A DNA stretch of 64,000 nucleotides, from assembly GCF_040436345.1 (NCBI RefSeq), contig NC_133218.1, forward strand, positions 3,074,484-3,138,483. Reading direction: 5' to 3'. This DNA is from Pagrus major. Its lineage: Eukaryota; Chordata; Actinopteri; Spariformes; Sparidae. Each line of letters begins with the position of its first letter. The stretch's first letter is position 1. The notes below the pieces were generated by a model. That model was given only the letters and a program-made list of their open reading frames with translations, ran no database searches and was not told the origin of the DNA. This document shows, piece by piece, positions 28,801-39,158 of the stretch. A program made the position numbers and the translations under genes.

Positions 28801-31800
28801 TTGTGGTTCCTTTTTAGCTAATTTCACTAATTTTCACCCACACAGTTTATTTATTCACTGTGTGTTCCTGTAATTCCTTCACGGATCAATTATATTTAGG
28901 TTAAATCCCTTTCCTTTGTCATCCCTTTTGAAATGTTAACACCTTTACATCAGACTGCATGAAAAGCTGGATGATTATAATGATTGGATTTTTCACTTTT
29001 CTGGCAACCAAACCTCCTGCTTGGCACTTCAAATAATACCGAAAGCATTGAGCATAAGTTGGCAAAAAAAGGACGTAATTTGACAAATTACTTCAGGACT
29101 CATTTGAATTTTGTGAGCCTGAACTTGCTGATGGTGAAAAGAGTTCGAGTTTGGATTCATGTTTGGACGGTCTGCTGCTCTCCAGTGAGGAAACACTGCT
29201 CGCTCTGTCTCCTCCAAACTGGGAATGCAGAGGTTGGCTGCGCTGTCTTCCAGGCGTGTTTCACAGATAAAGGTGTTTTTGTCCAATTAGTGGAGGGTGG
29301 AGTGTGTTTCATGGAGCTCCATTGAAATACAGACACACATTATATAGACTGTGAAAACTCAAACATGCATGCTAATTATTGACTGGAATATAACTGGAGA
29401 CACAGTTTCTTTTTTATTTGTCAAATGTCTGGACTGGGTCTGGTAGGAAAAGGATTATTTTGAAACTTCTAAAAAGGTTAAACCCTAATGAAGGCCTACA
29501 CAGACTAGAGACGTAAGGCTTTGCCGCTCTGTTTATTTACTTCAATAGAGTACATTGTCTCCAAGAAGAAACAAAAAGGCTCGAAATAAATATTTTTGGC
29601 AAATGCTTTTTTTAGCTGTGAAAGGAAAAACAAATTTGGTGCTGTTCCTCTTAAAAACACAAAAAACTGAGTTGCTCGGAGTTGTCATGCTTATTTAATA
29701 ATAACAAATGAATACACGTGCTGGCAGTGTGGTTGTGTAATGGGTGCTATGTCTTCTCAAAAACACTTATCATTAATCATTTAGCAGATTTTGTACTTGC
29801 AGCAGTTTACAAGCTGAGTTGGGGGTGAAAATCTGTTTTGAATTAGAGCTGGTCTGTTTTCACTTACACATCAATTAACAGAGATGGAACAATGTTAATG
29901 ATTTATTACTTACTGTGATTAAAGAGGAAGTCCGTCAAATCATACTTTATTTGGTGATGGAAGAAGTATGCAGATCTTTTACTTTAGTAAGGTAGCAAAA
30001 CTGCATTTTAAAAATACTGTTACAAATAATTCAGTTTAATTCAAAACTTTATTTGAGCCTCCAAAATCATGGAGGTTTTGCTCTTTTGCACTGATGTTGA
30101 AATTCACAAAAATTTGCGGTTTTGAAAAATATTTCTAAAGAGCAATACTCAGTGAAAACAACTGCTGGTGAAGTGTTTTTGAGATCACTGTCTTGAATTG
30201 TTCCCGAGTAGTGAGAGCGTCGATCTTGAGAATGTAAAGTAAAAACTACATGTTGAAACTGTTGCTCTAGAAATTACATAAATAATATCAGCAGACCTTA
30301 TTTTAATGTATCAAAAGTATTTTTAATGCAGGACAATGGCTCTCTGTGGGTGTTGCATTAATGGGCTTTTAGTATAGTATAGTATAGTATAGTAATGTTT
30401 GGCTGTTTAATCTATGAAAATGCATCAGATTTTATATGATCACCATATGTTTTTTTTCTATAAAAACCCTAATTTGTAATATTTGTAGTATTTTTCTCTG
30501 AATCGTAGTGGAGAAGAAATATAAAATAGCATGAAATCAACAGTCCACCGCTGGCTTTATTAATACTGACATATCACTAAGATCAAATAAATGGGATATT
30601 TGGGGATCAAACTGCAGATGAAATAAGGCAATCTTATTTTATCTGATTTCAATAAAATCTCTAAAACGTTCTGTTAGTATGAACAACAGCTTGATTCTTA
30701 TCTATCAGGCTTATTCTTTCTAAAGGTTGTTTGTGCCCATCTGGTTCTGAGCCCTCCGCTGTGCATTCCACAGACGGCCCATTGAAGTGAGCTGATCTGA
30801 GCTCTGTGATAAAACTTAACCAAGTCAAAACAAAAGCTCTGCGGATAACTGCAGTGATTCAAACAGAGCTTTGAAGGCGTTCCCAGCTGCAGAGGAGAGT
30901 GACGCAGCCCTCTGAGCTTAAACAGAGCACAGTGAGGGGAGAGCCAAACTGCCATGAGCTGCCTGACAGCCACAGGAGCCGCGGCTTCAGGTTTCCTCAT
31001 CTGGAAAAGCCACTGTAGCAGACCACGACCGAGGGGGGAAACAGGAGAGGGGATTATGCACATATACTATCTTGTCAGACTGTCAGTGTCTGACAGTGTC
31101 CCTTCAAGCAGATGCTAGCACAGTCCTTCCTGTGAGGACTGCAGTGATTTTACACAATTTAGCAAATTGCAATTACTGATTTTGTTGAGCCACTTGGGGG
31201 CAGCAGAAACGATCTGTAAACAACACATTAACATATCATCATCTTGGTAAAATTAGCAAACAGCTCCTTATTTTCACATTCAGCAGCTACAGAGCAACAT
31301 TATCATTCGTTTGAAGCCACCTTGTTATTATAAGTTCAACAATGGTTCTCTTTTAGCTTTAATCTCTCCTGACTTCTGAGGAAAAATGGTTCACCATCTA
31401 GTTCTATTTAAAATCTATGGCTTGGTGCTGAGCATGTTATTTACAGTGGTTTCTCAGAACTTGTTAGATGAAAACGGCGACCTTTCGCTAACTTAAACAA
31501 TGCTATACCCCGTTTTACACAGCGATAACTCAATACCACCACAACAGACTCCTCTTTACACAGCCTTTGTTTGTTTTACATCCAACCAAACAATGACAAT
31601 ATAATGCCGCCCCAGTGTGTGATTGTCAGATAGCATGCTGGCATACTGCAAGCAAAAGAGGCAGGAAGTGTAACAGAACAGTGACAGCAGTCAAGTTAGA
31701 TGTTTTACATGTGTTGGACAGCGCTGTCTAAACAATGGCATAAGCACAGTAAAGGTTTCTGGGCCAACAACACCTGCGTCCAAGGTGTATGGAGGAGGGG

Positions 31801-34800
31801 AAAACACTAAAGAGGTGGCATAACACAGCACTAACAATCCTTCACCATTCCTGTTACATGCCAGCTCATCTGGTCCTCTATACACTTCAGGATGTTCTGT
31901 CTTGGTTCAGGGTCAAACACATAACATGTCATAAAATTGTCACACTCCTCTTCCATCCTGCCGGCTCACTGGTTCACTGTTTTTACACATAAGTCTACTC
32001 GCCGCTGTTACACCCTCCACTGCCGGCTCAGACGTGAAACAACAATAATGCTCCATTCTGCCTTTGTACCTGTAGGAGGAAGAGAGGTGCAACAGTCCAA
32101 CCTTGAACATTGACACTGTAAAATGGGCTTGTGAGAGCACTGAGAGGGAACCAGAACAGTAAAGTTGTGTACCAGACACGTAAACAAGGAGCTGAAACTC
32201 ATATAAAGATGAGGTGGGCTTCAGATTCAGGAGAATAAGTACACAAAAAAATAACATCAGACTGACCCCTTTCATAGTGTTTATTGACATGTATTACATC
32301 ACTGGGTTACAAATACTAATGAATTATATATAAGAAGCATTTGAGGACAGACAAAATGTCAAATCAGATGGAACACGATGCAGTGTAATTGAAAGGTGAC
32401 CTGTTTAAAACATGGCAGAATAGATGCAAACAATCACAATCAGAACATTTAAACAACCGACAAGACCACAAAACTTTAGTCTTCCAATCAAACATAAGGA
32501 TGCCTCACATTCATATCATATGAACTGGAGTCTTGTTTTAAATAACCTTTTTTTAAATCGGTGGCCAATGTGAGCTGACAGGAGACTTAAAAAAAAGAAC
32601 TTCCTTGTGATCCTTCACATCTAAGATTTGTGATTCGCCTTCCCAGTTAAAAACAAGCACATGTGAGGAGCTCATTACATGACGAGAAGGCAGATATTCA
32701 CTCATCGACGCAGCCGCCACAGTGTGAACTCGCTCAGCGGTGAGCGTGTTCAAAATGAGACTGGAACTGAAGTGCAGCCAGGACTGCACAGCTGATGTAT
32801 ATGCACACTGCGACCAGTGCTGTGGCCTCTTTGTCACAGGTGACACCTTTAAACCACGGAGCTGAAACACTGCGGTGCACGTAGAAGACATCCAGGTCCA
32901 GTTTACAAGAGTAATTGTAACATTTAGGCTTGACCTTTGCCCCAATTTCTCATTCTCTGCCCTTGTCTCCCTCCGCCCTCTTGACAAGTTTTAACAAGCA
33001 GGGGGTTCCTGACCCTTTGAACTGTGCGGCCAGAAGCTGATTATTTGTGACAACAGCCTGGAGGGAGGTCTGCGAGTCATGATGATCACTGTGTTTCTGA
33101 CTGATGTTGCAACTCTGCCTGCTTTGTGCCTCACTGCGTTCCTCACTGAAATTCCTCATCACCAGTTAATGTCTGTCTGTTGCAACTGTAAATCTTTATG
33201 GCCTTCAAAGTGAACAGTCACATTGTCTTTTAATGTTGTCAACACTTTAGAGGACGATAAATTATGCATGAAGCTCGTCCTGCTGCGTGTCCGTCTCCTG
33301 CAGGCTGTAGCCTTGTAATCTGTTTGTGATGCAGCCGCTTGGAAAAGTTGTTTTGATGTTGGTGGGTGCTGAAAAGAGCCACAAACATCAGACAGGTACA
33401 CAATCTCCTCAGCTAAACCCTCCTTCTCCTCCTCCTCCCGCAAATGTACTTAGCAGCTGTTTCTGTGGAAGTCACTGGAGAGAGGCTGCATGGAAAAAGA
33501 AGTCGAGCCAGCTGGGTGGAGAGCGGTGGGAGGATTTTTTCCACTTCTGTCTGTCTGACAGAGACAGGCTGATTCTTTTCTCAGCGAGCAATTCATCTTG
33601 AAGTGCGCACACTATGCGCCATGCAGTGCAACATTTTCAAATTAAGACCAATAATTAAGTTGTACATTAAAAGTTTCCTTTCTGTAACAAATTAAACATA
33701 AAACCTGGCGTACTGCTAGCCACTTTTAAGATAATTGTTAAATTTTAGTCTTATTTTCAACCTGAAGAATTGAAACTACACATTGATAATGTGTTTTATT
33801 CAGTAGTGTGTTCATACTTGTTTTTAGCACACCAGACAACCCTTTCCACATATTTTTCGACATTCTATACACCATCTCGGAAAAGAAGACGTCCTGAAGG
33901 GAGAAATGTGTGTTGATGGAAAGTATAAAGGAATGTGTATCCTCTATAGCTCATCGCTGCTGCGCACCTGGATTGTTCTGGCCCATTTTTATCGGTTGAA
34001 CCACACAATCGGATACTGTCGACGCAGGTGTCTTCAGTGAAAACATTAATTATCTTTGGTAATGCAATTCTGAACGGTGTCCATCCGTGGCTATTATTTA
34101 TGCCTGAGCAAAAACCTGCCAATATCCTGCCAATAAACCAGTTGTGGAGATTTATTTATGTGGCATGGAGTGAATGTGCAATAAAAACAGAACATGAACA
34201 AGTCTCACTCAACAAGAAGCTAACACAGGTTCAGACAAAGGAAAGGGAGTAGGAGGGAGGAAGAAAAAATGAATGCAATGTCTGATAAAGTTGCTATGAT
34301 ACACAACACACTGGATGTTGTGTTCTTGTTGTGCAGAATCTTTTTTAATAGAGCAGCTACAGGAAAGGACAAAGACTCTCGGCTGGAAAAGCTTCATGTT
34401 TGTGCATCACAGGCACGGCTTATTTCTCGTCAGACAAACAAAAGCCAAAAAGAAACAACCACTTGTATGTAAATGACATCTCTTCCATGTCCTCTTTCTC
34501 ATTGTAGAGCGCTATTATTGGGACTCCAAGCTTCGCATCCCCACGGCTGACTACCAGGAAGTCCTCCATGACGACAAGGCGGCGCTGGCCTGGCTCCTGG
34601 CCCTGCGTCGCGTTGGCATTGTCTACCTGAAGGGGGCTCCAGCAGAGCAAGGCCAAGTGGCCAAACTGGCTGAGAGGATTGGCTATCTCAGGCTAACATT
34701 CTACGGGTAAGACTCTGTGACGTTCACCCTTTTCTCTCCAGTCATCCTCAGCCAAGCCACTGTTTAATAATCGGACTCCCCACTAAATCTTGAGCTGCTG

Positions 34801-37800
34801 CATTTTCCACTGATCATATTTTAGCTGGAGCACAGCCCAGGGAGTGTTGTTAGTAGGAATTGAATAGAAAGACCTTTATTTACATCCCTTTTCCAGTGAA
34901 TCAGAAAAAATCAGCTCGATGTTTTGATGAAAGAAGCTCTCAGATTCTCACCTTACAACATTAGTGTTTAGGAAAATGTCTCCATGAGTCAATTATCTGT
35001 TGCTTTGATTCATTTTGGTTCCATGGAAATGCTTAGAGAGTGTCTGTTAGTCCTTCATCACTCTGACTAACTGCAGTGCTGATTATTTCAGGACAGAGAT
35101 GAGGAAAACAACCTTAAAGCATTCCAGCTTTTTTTTTTAAGCCAGAGGAATTACCTGGTGCACTCAGTCAGAACAGAGGTTTGGAGCGTAAAGCTGTTCT
35201 ACTGCCAGCGGATGAGCTCATAGTGCTGCAAGTAAAGAGACTGCAGACTAATGCTGAAGGCCTGCCATCAGAGAAACTCGACTGTTTTACGAGTCGGGCA
35301 TCCAAACGAGGCATGCAAACAGAACATGGAAGATAACTTTACCTCATTAGAGCTCTATTCCTGCTGCATCTCAATGAAGTATCTACTTCAGAGGCTACAG
35401 TCTACGCATTTTTGTGAAGCTGCCCAGTTTTCCCTCAGGGATCCCTGCAAAGTTCATCTCATCTCTGCCTTTTCTCCACGCAGCCTAATTGTTGCTGCTT
35501 ATCTTCTAAAGCCAAAGTTAAATTATTAACGTGGAGTTTATTAATGAATGTTATCTTTGTCCTCAGGCACACATGGCAGGTCCAGGACAAATACATGGCC
35601 AACAATGTAGCCTACACATCAGGACAGCTGAGTCTCCACACAGACTACCCTGCGTTACACTTTGCACCTGGAGTGAGTAAAATCTGATTTCTACGGTCTA
35701 TTGAGTGGAAGTAAACTGCACTAAACAGATATGGTATCACTTATGAATTCATGTGCCGCATTTATAAGTTTGTTTTAACTACCGGCATTCAGCTTTTATG
35801 CCGTCACAGTTGTAAAACGAGCATTTGTGCGGCGTGTGTGTGTGTGTGTGTTAGGTTCAGTTTCTGCACTGCATCAAGCAGGCTGTGGAAGGAGGGGACA
35901 GCGAGGTGGTGGATGGCTTCCACATGGCCGAGCAGCTACAGAGAGAGGACCCCGAGGCCTTCAGGACACTCTCCTCGCTCCGTGTAGACTTCACCGACAC
36001 CGGGGTGGACTACTGCGACTTCATGCTGCAGTCCAAGAAATGCATCATCGAGTAAGTAGAGACGGACCGCCAGATCACCAGTTGTGTTTTTATTATTACA
36101 CATACAAACACATCAACTCCTTGTGTGAAGCAGGTTCAGATTAAAAAAGAAATTTAAATGACATGGATTTGAAAAAGATGCAGCGGCACATCTCACTCCT
36201 GTGACTGTGTGTGATTTGAAGTGAGACACTGCCACCTGCTGTTCAGAAATATGAAGTTCAAATATAGTCGACATGGCCTCTAAAATCATGTGGGAAGTCT
36301 TCACTGAAGAGTGTTACAGCTGCACAATAATATTTATTGTTTTAGAATGAAATATCTCATAGCCACATTTGTTGGGCTCTAACTTTTCTATAAAATGTAA
36401 GAAAATGGTGAAAAATGTTGAAAAGCCAAACATTACGTCCTCAAATGTCTTGTTATGTTCACAAAACTACAAGATATGCAGTTAACTGTCACAGAGGAGT
36501 AAAGAAACCAGAAAACAATCACATTAAAGAGGCTGGAAGCAGAGAATTTTCACTTCTTTAAAAATATACTCAATCTGAGTAACTGATTATTAAAATAGTT
36601 GGCGATTAATTTGTTATCTGAAAATTAATCAATTCATGGATCAATTTATCAGTTAGGTTATCGATAGATCAATTATCTGCAACAGATTTGATCATCATTT
36701 TTTATTTCTTAGTAAAAATGTGTTAGACTCTGTTGTTTGAGCTTCGCTAATGTAAATATTTGATAGCTTCTAATAGTCTTTTATTATACTAAAATCAAGT
36801 TTGAACTGTTGGTAGTATAAAACAAGATCTGAAGAGCACCAGCTTTGGATCATTTCCCACAATTTTCATAATAAATCTCATACACCAAATCTGAATCCTA
36901 CTAGATAACTGAGAATGAAAAAGACTCACTAGATGAACCGACTGGTGAGACTGGCTCATTTGTTTGATATTTGACTTACATGATTAATCAATTATCAGAA
37001 TTGTTCCTAATTAATTCTCTTTGTCGTTTGTCCCAGCGTTGATACCGAGGGTCGAGTCGAGAGGATAAACTACAACAACGCCACCAGAGAGTCTGTGCTG
37101 GACTGCCCCTTACATCGGGTCCAGCCCTTCTACAGAGCACTGAAGGCCTATGTGGACATCATGAACCGACCAGAGAACGTGGTCACCTACAGAATGGAGC
37201 CAGGTCAGTGTGAACCTCTCCAAACTGATGAAACGTGGATGAAAAATAAAATAAAATGGGACAAGAGACAGTAAACTGTCAGTGAGGCTGGTAGTAAACA
37301 GAGCACAAAGCTGCACGGTGCTGTACATCATCATTGTCCCCATCAATGTCACGATGACATCAGAGGCCAGTGTCGTCTCTGTCACTGGAGACGAAATCAA
37401 ATTACCCAAGACCGATGTAACCCTCTCTGTATAATCACTGCTCTGCAAAAGAGTCTGCAGCGTCAAGTGACAGAGACGGAGTAATGATATTGTAGGAGAC
37501 ACTAAGGACATCAGAGTGTAGCAGGATGGAGCCATTAGCAGGGAGACAGCGTTGAGACAGCAGCACGCAGAGCTCAAGCTTCCGTGTTAAAAAGCATCCA
37601 TCCTGATGACGCGTCCTTGAGGTTGTTTAAAGGGTTCAGTATGCCACAAACAAACATGTCCGTACGTGTCATCCAACCATGTCTGAAGGCTGAAGGCTTT
37701 AAACCTGCCGCACTCAAAAGCTGAAGCGAAGAGCCTGCGTTCACAGAGAGGGATGACACGTGATGACGTCACCAGTGGCTCAACCTGAATAGCAATTTTC

Positions 37801-39158
37801 CAGTCATAGCTTAGCAACTGTAACTAGGCAAGGACCGACACATTCTGTCCACATGTTGAAGATGTGTGCATGAGGTCGTAGTGAGTGGGATGTGTGGGCA
37901 TTTATAAAACAAAAAAAACAACACAAAAAGAGCAAAGGTGTAACAGGTTGTTTATCTGCTAAATGCAGGACAGATGTTAGCATTACAGGCTAACTAGAGT
38001 ACAGGTAGATCAAACTACATGAATCTAGGTAACATCAGGAGTACTTGCTCATCCCTGATAGCGTGGTGTAGCGATGTTTTATTGTAGGCCTGGTTCCCTC
38101 AGCAAGAAGCCTTATGGGATTTATGAATTTGATTTTGGATTATTGCAGAAAAAAGGCTCTGTAGCAAACACAAGTTTATGATACTTGTTCAGCATGCTAA
38201 TCTTTTGAAGTGTAAGTTAAATCGCTAGAAGTAAAAAGGTAACGTTAGGCTGTAAACAGACCATTGAGCTTGCATGACTTAAACATCACCCCCATTAATG
38301 TCTCTGAAAATGTCCATAGTCTCATTTAGTCACTTGTTAGCACCCACCGTTTTTAAGACACGTAAGAGCTTTAGAATTAAATTGCGGGACATTTAATGAT
38401 GATTTTATATCGTAGAACAAAAAGTGTAAATATCTTAAGCCTGTGGTGACCACAGACCTTATTTCCGGGTTTAAGGACTACAAACTACACCTTCTACACA
38501 GTCTAGCAACTCCAGCCAACATTAGCTAAGATTGCTTTAAGTTGATCTTTAAGAAGTCAGCTGCAGATTTTGTTTTTAGAGAGACTGATTATTGGGACTG
38601 ATATTCAGCATTTATCCCATTATCGTATTGTATGTCTGATTTCCAGTAAAATTTTAAAATGAGCTATTTTGGTAGAGAACCAAATTAAAGGTGCAATATG
38701 TAAGAATTGGCCATCTGTCAAATTCATACCGTTAATTAGGTAGCTCAGTTAGCCGTGCAGCTAACAGTTTGGACTGGAAGCTGAAGGACCAGGGGAGTGT
38801 TAGTGTTTACTGTTAGCACAGGAGCTTTGAACTGGGATGGATTGGGGCTAGCTGGTTAGCATGCTAACTTGAGTAGAAATCTCTGCATGGTAAGTTTAGC
38901 TAATTTTTCTACATTTTCAGCTAAAATTCCTCCTTATTGTCTCTTTAAAAGTAGCTCAGATCCTTGAGTCTGATCTTTGGGTGTTGATTTGTTTCAGGCG
39001 ACTTGGTGACCTTTGATAACTGGCGTCTGCTGCACGGCCGCAGGAGCTACATTAGCAGGCCAGACATGCTGCGACACCTGGAGGGCGCCTACTTGGACTG
39101 GGATGAAGTCATGTCTCGCCTCCGGATACTCCGCAGCTCGGTCCAGGAGAAAGTATGA
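19438..39158 (+). CDS. bbox1: Gamma-butyrobetaine dioxygenase, whole coding region (7 coding exons)
   Basis: Fe(II)/2-oxoglutarate-dependent hydroxylase converting gamma-butyrobetaine to L-carnitine. Joined exons are 19438-19845, 21744-21858, 34508-34706, 35567-35672, 35855-36051, 37037-37203 and 38998-39158: 1353 bases with no frame break, 450 residues plus stop. The N-terminal zinc domain is present (Cys100, Cys102, Cys105 in RDNCQCPLC, His145 in WPDQH). The iron ligands are His265 and Asp267 (LHTDYPAL) and His410 (LLHGRRSY), with the same 145-residue spacing as in human BBOX1. Diagnostic blocks FYGHTWQVQDK and RHLEGAY separate it from the paralog TMLHE. Odd feature: about 63 extra N-terminal residues compared with the 387-residue human enzyme, containing nine Arg up to residue 71 and no Asp or Glu before residue 74. 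This looks like a mitochondrial presequence. Confidence 0.97.
19951..20585. mobile_element. Inverted-repeat element in bbox1 intron 2
   Basis: The left end ATGGGGCTTTTCCATACAC is matched by the reverse complement of the right end (TTATGGGGCTTTTTCACTGG). A second shared block is the TTTGACTCGA word at about 19997 and 20548. It begins about 105 bases after the exon 2 donor. No coding capacity. Confidence 0.65.
21744..21858 (+). CDS. bbox1: bbox1 exon 3
   Basis: Acceptor TCTCTCCACAG, donor AACA followed by GTGAGT. It encodes residues 137-174 plus one base of the next codon, including His145, the fourth zinc ligand (WPDQH), and WLKKRCFSP, a conserved BBOX1 block. Entry phase 0, exit phase 1. Confidence 0.93.
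23245..23575 (+). mobile_element. LINE (L2-type) 3' fragment
   Basis: The frame from 23301 encodes the start of a conserved reverse-transcriptase C-terminal block (NLAVILNNRLSCTPNL, then TRSCRFALYIIRRIRSFLTK) up to a stop at 23424. The 3' end carries the tail typical of teleost L2 elements, GTAAGTGGCTTTGGACAAAA then GTCTGCTAAATG, ending in ATGTAAATGT. It is 5'-truncated, as usual for LINE insertions, and can encode no complete protein. Confidence 0.8.
24638..24665 (+). repeat. Short CAG-type trinucleotide repeat
   Basis: About nine CAG-like units with one GAG interruption, inside bbox1 intron 3. It is non-coding in this context. Confidence 0.85.
24782..25126 (+). mobile_element. MITE with TAGTGCTGCA ends, copy 1
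   Basis: The left end TAGTGCTGCAATGATTAATC and the right end GATGCAGCACTA are inverted repeats. Inside are the blocks TTTTCTGGTTTCTTTCCTC and ACATTTGAGGACGTCA, which recur inverted at 36315-36685 and partly at 55551-55895. Non-coding. Confidence 0.75.
30371..30394 (+). repeat. (AGTAT)n pentanucleotide repeat
   Basis: Nearly five perfect AGTAT units in tandem within bbox1 intron 3. Confidence 0.9.
34508..34706 (+). CDS. bbox1: bbox1 exon 4
   Basis: Acceptor CTTTCTCATTGTAG, donor TACGG followed by GTAAGA. It encodes KRYYWDSKLRIPTADYQEV through RIGYLRLTFYG, which links the N-terminal domain to the catalytic jelly-roll core. Entry phase 1, exit phase 2. Confidence 0.94.
35567..35672 (+). CDS. 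bbox1: bbox1 exon 5 (HxD iron ligands)
   Basis: Acceptor TTTGTCCTCAG, donor CCTGGA followed by GTGAGT. It encodes HTWQVQDKYMANNVAYTSG and LSLHTDYPALHFAPG, with His265 and Asp267 as the first two iron ligands. Entry phase 2, exit phase 0. Confidence 0.95.
35834..35851 (+). repeat. (GT)n tract against the bbox1 exon 6 acceptor
   Basis: About nine GT units run into TTAG, the exon 6 splice acceptor, taking the place of the usual pyrimidine tract. Confidence 0.9.
35855..36051 (+). CDS. bbox1: bbox1 exon 6
   Basis: The acceptor is a GT repeat ending TTAG, and the donor is CGA followed by GTAAGT. It encodes VQFLHCIKQAVEGGDSEVVD through VDYCDFMLQSKKCIIE, part of the jelly-roll core. Entry phase 0, exit phase 2. 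Confidence 0.94.
36315..36685 (-). repeat. MITE family of 24782-25126, copy 2 (inverted)
   Basis: It carries TGACGT-poor but recognisable copies of the family blocks, such as AAAGAAACCAGAAAA and ACGTCCTCAAATGTCTTG, in reverse orientation. The ends contain AGCTGCACAATAAT and TATCTGCAACAG. It lies in bbox1 intron 6. Confidence 0.65.
37037..37203 (+). CDS. bbox1: bbox1 exon 7
   Basis: Acceptor GTTTGTCCCAG, donor CCAG followed by GTCAGT. It encodes VDTEGRVERINYNNATRES through YVDIMNRPENVVTYRMEP, including the NNATR and RVQPFY motifs conserved in BBOX1. Entry phase 2, exit phase 1. Confidence 0.94.
38073..38480 (-). repeat. Three-copy repeat family, copy B (inverted)
   Basis: The reverse complement matches copies A (8860-9425) and C (62045-62660). 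Visible blocks are GTTCCCTCAGCAAGAAGCC, TAACGTTAGGC, CTCATTTAGTCACTTGTTAG and GTGACCACAGACCTTATTT. It lies in bbox1 intron 7. Confidence 0.75.
38685..38948. mobile_element. MITE just upstream of bbox1 exon 8, TTAA flanks
   Basis: The left end TTAAAGGTGCAATATGTAAG is mirrored by the right end (reverse complement TTAAAGAGACAATAAGGAGG). The insert ends only about 50 bases before the exon 8 acceptor. The GCTAACAGTTTGGACTGGAAG block is internal. Non-coding. Confidence 0.7.
38998..39158 (+). CDS. bbox1: bbox1 exon 8 (last coding exon, stop at 39156-39158)
   Basis: Acceptor TTGATTTGTTTCAG. It encodes DLVTFDNWRLLHGRRSY, with His410 as the third iron ligand and the nearby Arg that binds 2-oxoglutarate. 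HLEGAYLDWDEVMSRLRILR follows, then a TGA stop. Entry phase 1. The C-terminal length matches mammals. Confidence 0.95.

Larger units (their letters stand above)
21859..34507 (+). other. bbox1: bbox1 intron 3 (12.6 kb)
   Basis: The largest intron of the gene. It contains an L2-type LINE fragment (23245-23575), an interrupted CAG run (24638-24665), a TAGTGCTGCA-type MITE (24782-25126) and an AGTAT pentamer repeat (30371-30394). A block at about 31160-31500 shares GAGCAACATTRTCATT text with 51890. No nested gene was found on either strand; short open frames match no family. Confidence 0.6.

Noticed and set aside
37110-37577. 155-codon minus-strand open frame
   Set aside because: It is antisense to bbox1 exon 7 and its intron, resembles no family, and has no splice context of its own.
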